Assembly (NCBI RefSeq): GCF_001570605.1
Contig: NZ_BBXG01000028.1
Span: forward strand, 16,566 to 80,565
From: Herbidospora cretacea
GTDB taxonomy: Bacteria; Actinomycetota; Actinomycetes; Streptosporangiales; Streptosporangiaceae
Length of the DNA: 64,000 nucleotides
Direction: 5' to 3'
A program made the position numbers and the translations under genes. How positions within the stretch are numbered: the stretch's first letter is position 1; every line of letters begins with the position of its first letter. Shown piece after piece: positions 62,304 through 64,000 of the stretch. The notes beneath the pieces are model-generated. The model had not been told where the DNA came from. It saw nothing but the letters and a program-made list of their open reading frames with translations, and searched no databases.

Positions 62304-63290
62304 ATGAGTCCCGTGACCCGGACGATCCTGGTCACCGGGATATCCCGACACATCGGCGCTCGTCTGGCGAGCGTCCTCGCAGCCGACCCGGCGGTCAGCC
62401 GGGTCATCGGAGTAGACACGGTGCCGCCGGCTTCACCGACGCGTGATGGCGGCGCCCAACTCAGTCCTCTGGACCGGGTTGAGTTCGTCCGCGTCGACCT
62501 GCGCAGTCCCGACATCGCCCAGGTCATCGCGGCGGCCGACATCGACACGGTCGTCCACATGAGCCTGATGAGCGGGCCGGCCCGCAGTCGCTCGGCGATG
62601 AAAGAGCACAACGTCATCGGCACGATGCAGCTGCTCGCCGCCTGCCAGCGCTCGGAGACGGTGCGCCGGGTCGTCGTGCGCTCCACCACCGCCGTCTACG
62701 GCTCCTCGCCCACCGATCCCGCCGTCTTCACCGAGGACAGCGAACCGGTGGAGGTCCCCCACACCGGCTATGGCAAGGACGCCTCCGAGGTCGAGGGTTA
62801 CGTCCGCGGCTACGCCCGGCGGCGGCCCGACGTGGTGACGACGACTCTGCGGTTCGCGAACTTCATCGGACCCAGAGTCGACTCCCCGCTGACGCGTTAC
62901 TTCCTGTCGCCGATCCTGCCGACCGTGCTGGGCTTCGATCCCCGGCTCCAGTTCGTCCACGAGGACGACGGGGTCGAGCTGCTCCGGCGGGTCGCGCTCG
63001 ACGATCATCCAGGTGTCTTCAACGTCGCAGGCGAGGGCGTGCTGCTGCTCTCCCAGTGCCTGCGGCGGGCCGGGCGGCTCTGGCTGCCGGTCCCGGCGCC
63101 GGCCTTCCGCTTCCTCGGCGAGGGCGCCCGCGCGCTCGGCCGGATGGACTTCACCCCCGACCAGCTCGCCCTCATGAGCCACGGCCGGGTGGTCGACTCG
63201 TCGAAGGTGACCCACGAGCTCGGCTGGGCCCCCAAGTTCACGACGGCGTCGGCGTTCGACGACTTCCTGCAGACCAGAGGCGGTCGATGA
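62304..63290 (+). CDS. NAD-dependent epimerase/dehydratase family protein
   Basis: A 328-residue extended-SDR protein. The cofactor motif is ILVTGISRHIGARLA (residues about 8-22), with His in place of the usual Gly/Phe between the glycines. VDLRSPDIAQVI supplies the next conserved Asp, and the catalytic region reads VRSTTAVYGSSP and PHTGYGKDASEVE, where YGKDA replaces the classical YxxxK pattern. It corresponds to the galE2-like Rv0501 family, whose substrate is not established. It overlaps the acyltransferase start by 4 bp, so the two are co-translated and probably act on the same lipid or sugar intermediate. Confidence 0.88.
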   Translation: MSPVTRTILVTGISRHIGARLASVLAADPAVSRVIGVDTVPPASPTRDGGAQLSPLDRVEFVRVDLRSPDIAQVIAAADIDTVVHMSLMSGPARSRSAMKEHNVIGTMQLLAACQRSETVRRVVVRSTTAVYGSSPTDPAVFTEDSEPVEVPHTGYGKDASEVEGYVRGYARRRPDVVTTTLRFANFIGPRVDSPLTRYFLSPILPTVLGFDPRLQFVHEDDGVELLRRVALDDHPGVFNVAGEGVLLLSQCLRRAGRLWLPVPAPAFRFLGEGARALGRMDFTPDQLALMSHGRVVDSSKVTHELGWAPKFTTASAFDDFLQTRGGR

Positions 63291-64000
63291 ACGCCGAGGA
63301 GGCCCTCACCTTCGCCGCCCGGCGCCTGTCCGGCCGCTACGAGGTCGACGAGTTCGGCTACGACGCCGAGCTCACCGACAAGGTCGTGCTCGAACTGTTG
63401 CGCCCGCTCTACCGCCACTGGTTCCGCGTCGAGACCGTCGGCCTCCACCACCTGCCGCCCGACGGCGCCCTCGTGGTCGCCAACCACTCGGGCACGGTCC
63501 CGGTCGACGCCCTGATGCTCCAGGTCGCCCTCCACGACGAGGCCGGCCGGGCGATCCGGCTGCTCGGCGCCGACCTCGTCCACCGGCTGCCGGTGCTGGG
63601 CCACCTGTCCCGCAAGACCGGCCACACCCTGGCCTGCAAGGAGGACGCCGACCGGCTGCTGCGCAAGGGCGAGCTCGTCGGGGTCTTCCCCGAGGGCTTC
63701 AAGGGCATCGGCAAGCCGTGGGACCAGCGATACAGGCTCCAGCGCTTCGGCCGGGGCGGCTTCGTCGCCTCGGCGATCAGGGCCGGGGTGCCGATCGTGC
63801 CGTGCTCGATCGTCGGCGCCGAGGAGATCTATCCGAAGCTCGGCGACCTGCCGGTACTGGCCCGGCTGCTCGGCCTGCCCTATCTGCCGATCACGCCGCT
63901 GTTCCCGTGGTTCGGGCCGCTCGGGCTGGTGCCGCTGCCGTCGAAGTGGCTGATCGAGTTCGGCGAGCCGATCAGGGCCGACGAGATCGACCCCGAAGAG
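63287..64000 (+). CDS. Lysophospholipid acyltransferase-like protein (partial, cut by window end)
   Basis: The first 238 codons of a PlsC-family acyltransferase (Rv0502-like), running off the right edge. ATG 63287 overlaps the epimerase stop. The catalytic NHx4D box appears as VVANHSGTVPVDALMLQ, with NHSGTVPVD at residues about 65-73, and the second block as GVFPEGFKGIGK (about 131-142). WDQRYRLQRFGRGGFVASAI follows. It has no obvious N-terminal membrane helix; a hydrophobic Leu/Pro-rich stretch lies near 200-220. It probably acylates a lyso-lipid at the membrane, alongside the epimerase product. Confidence 0.88.
   Translation, partial: MNAEEALTFAARRLSGRYEVDEFGYDAELTDKVVLELLRPLYRHWFRVETVGLHHLPPDGALVVANHSGTVPVDALMLQVALHDEAGRAIRLLGADLVHRLPVLGHLSRKTGHTLACKEDADRLLRKGELVGVFPEGFKGIGKPWDQRYRLQRFGRGGFVASAIRAGVPIVPCSIVGAEEIYPKLGDLPVLARLLGLPYLPITPLFPWFGPLGLVPLPSKWLIEFGEPIRADEIDPEE

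Overview
The window is high-GC actinobacterial chromosome with dense coding, GTG/TTG starts and many ATGA overlaps. Actinobacterial hallmarks include a tad pilus locus with a DUF4244 protein, a BldG-type anti-sigma antagonist pair, a dnaK-grpE-dnaJ-hspR operon with HAIR operators, Scr1/DUF397 genes and the HTH - bS22 - epimerase - acyltransferase block. I infer a filamentous member of Streptosporangiales, without proof at genus level. No rRNA, tRNA, CRISPR array or intact insertion sequence was seen.

1-8 kb: the end of a tad (Flp pilus) cluster (ATPase tail, two T2SSF proteins, DUF4244, two TadE-like proteins), interrupted by a 0.37 kb gap carrying five DnaA boxes. A 1.4 kb gene-poor stretch follows, with three 66 bp tandem repeats and probable decayed genes. 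Then come a MrfA/Hrq1-like helicase (reverse) and the bldG/anti-sigma pair. 8-16 kb: K+-independent H+-pyrophosphatase, a tiny membrane protein, SixA-like phosphatase, FUSC transporter, serB, and an olsB-olsA pair probably making ornithine lipids.

16-27 kb: a secreted collagen-like protein, an ABC exporter, two paralogous secreted proteins flanking a QueA-like/SDR pair and a GAF kinase/NarL regulator pair, and a Ser/Thr kinase fused to a WD40 propeller. 27-35 kb: aldo/keto reductase, conserved hypothetical, ABC ATPase, SPFH protein, TauE permease, Rieske-DUF2231 protein, HD hydrolase and a molybdopterin oxidoreductase. 35-37 kb is a lower-GC accessory island: an Scr1-like regulator, two DUF397 proteins and a small divergent gene.

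37-44 kb: catalase with a Fur/PerR-like operator, CapA-like lipoprotein, DUF2252 protein, TetR regulator and small exported proteins. 44-51 kb: the heat-shock module clpB, hspR, dnaJ, grpE and dnaK, reading leftward under two HAIR sites. 51-59 kb: tandem secreted paralogs, an ABC exporter, proC, an MFS exporter, a MacA-MacB-type tripartite-like exporter and a tautomerase/MarR divergent pair. 59-64 kb: AcuC deacetylase with a companion protein, then the conserved HTH - bS22 - epimerase - acyltransferase run, the last cut by the right edge.

The most unusual items are the DnaA-box cluster inside the pilus locus, the 66 bp repeat array with an inverted partial copy, two leaders in which a hairpin contains the ribosome binding site, and several families of uncharacterised secreted paralogs.
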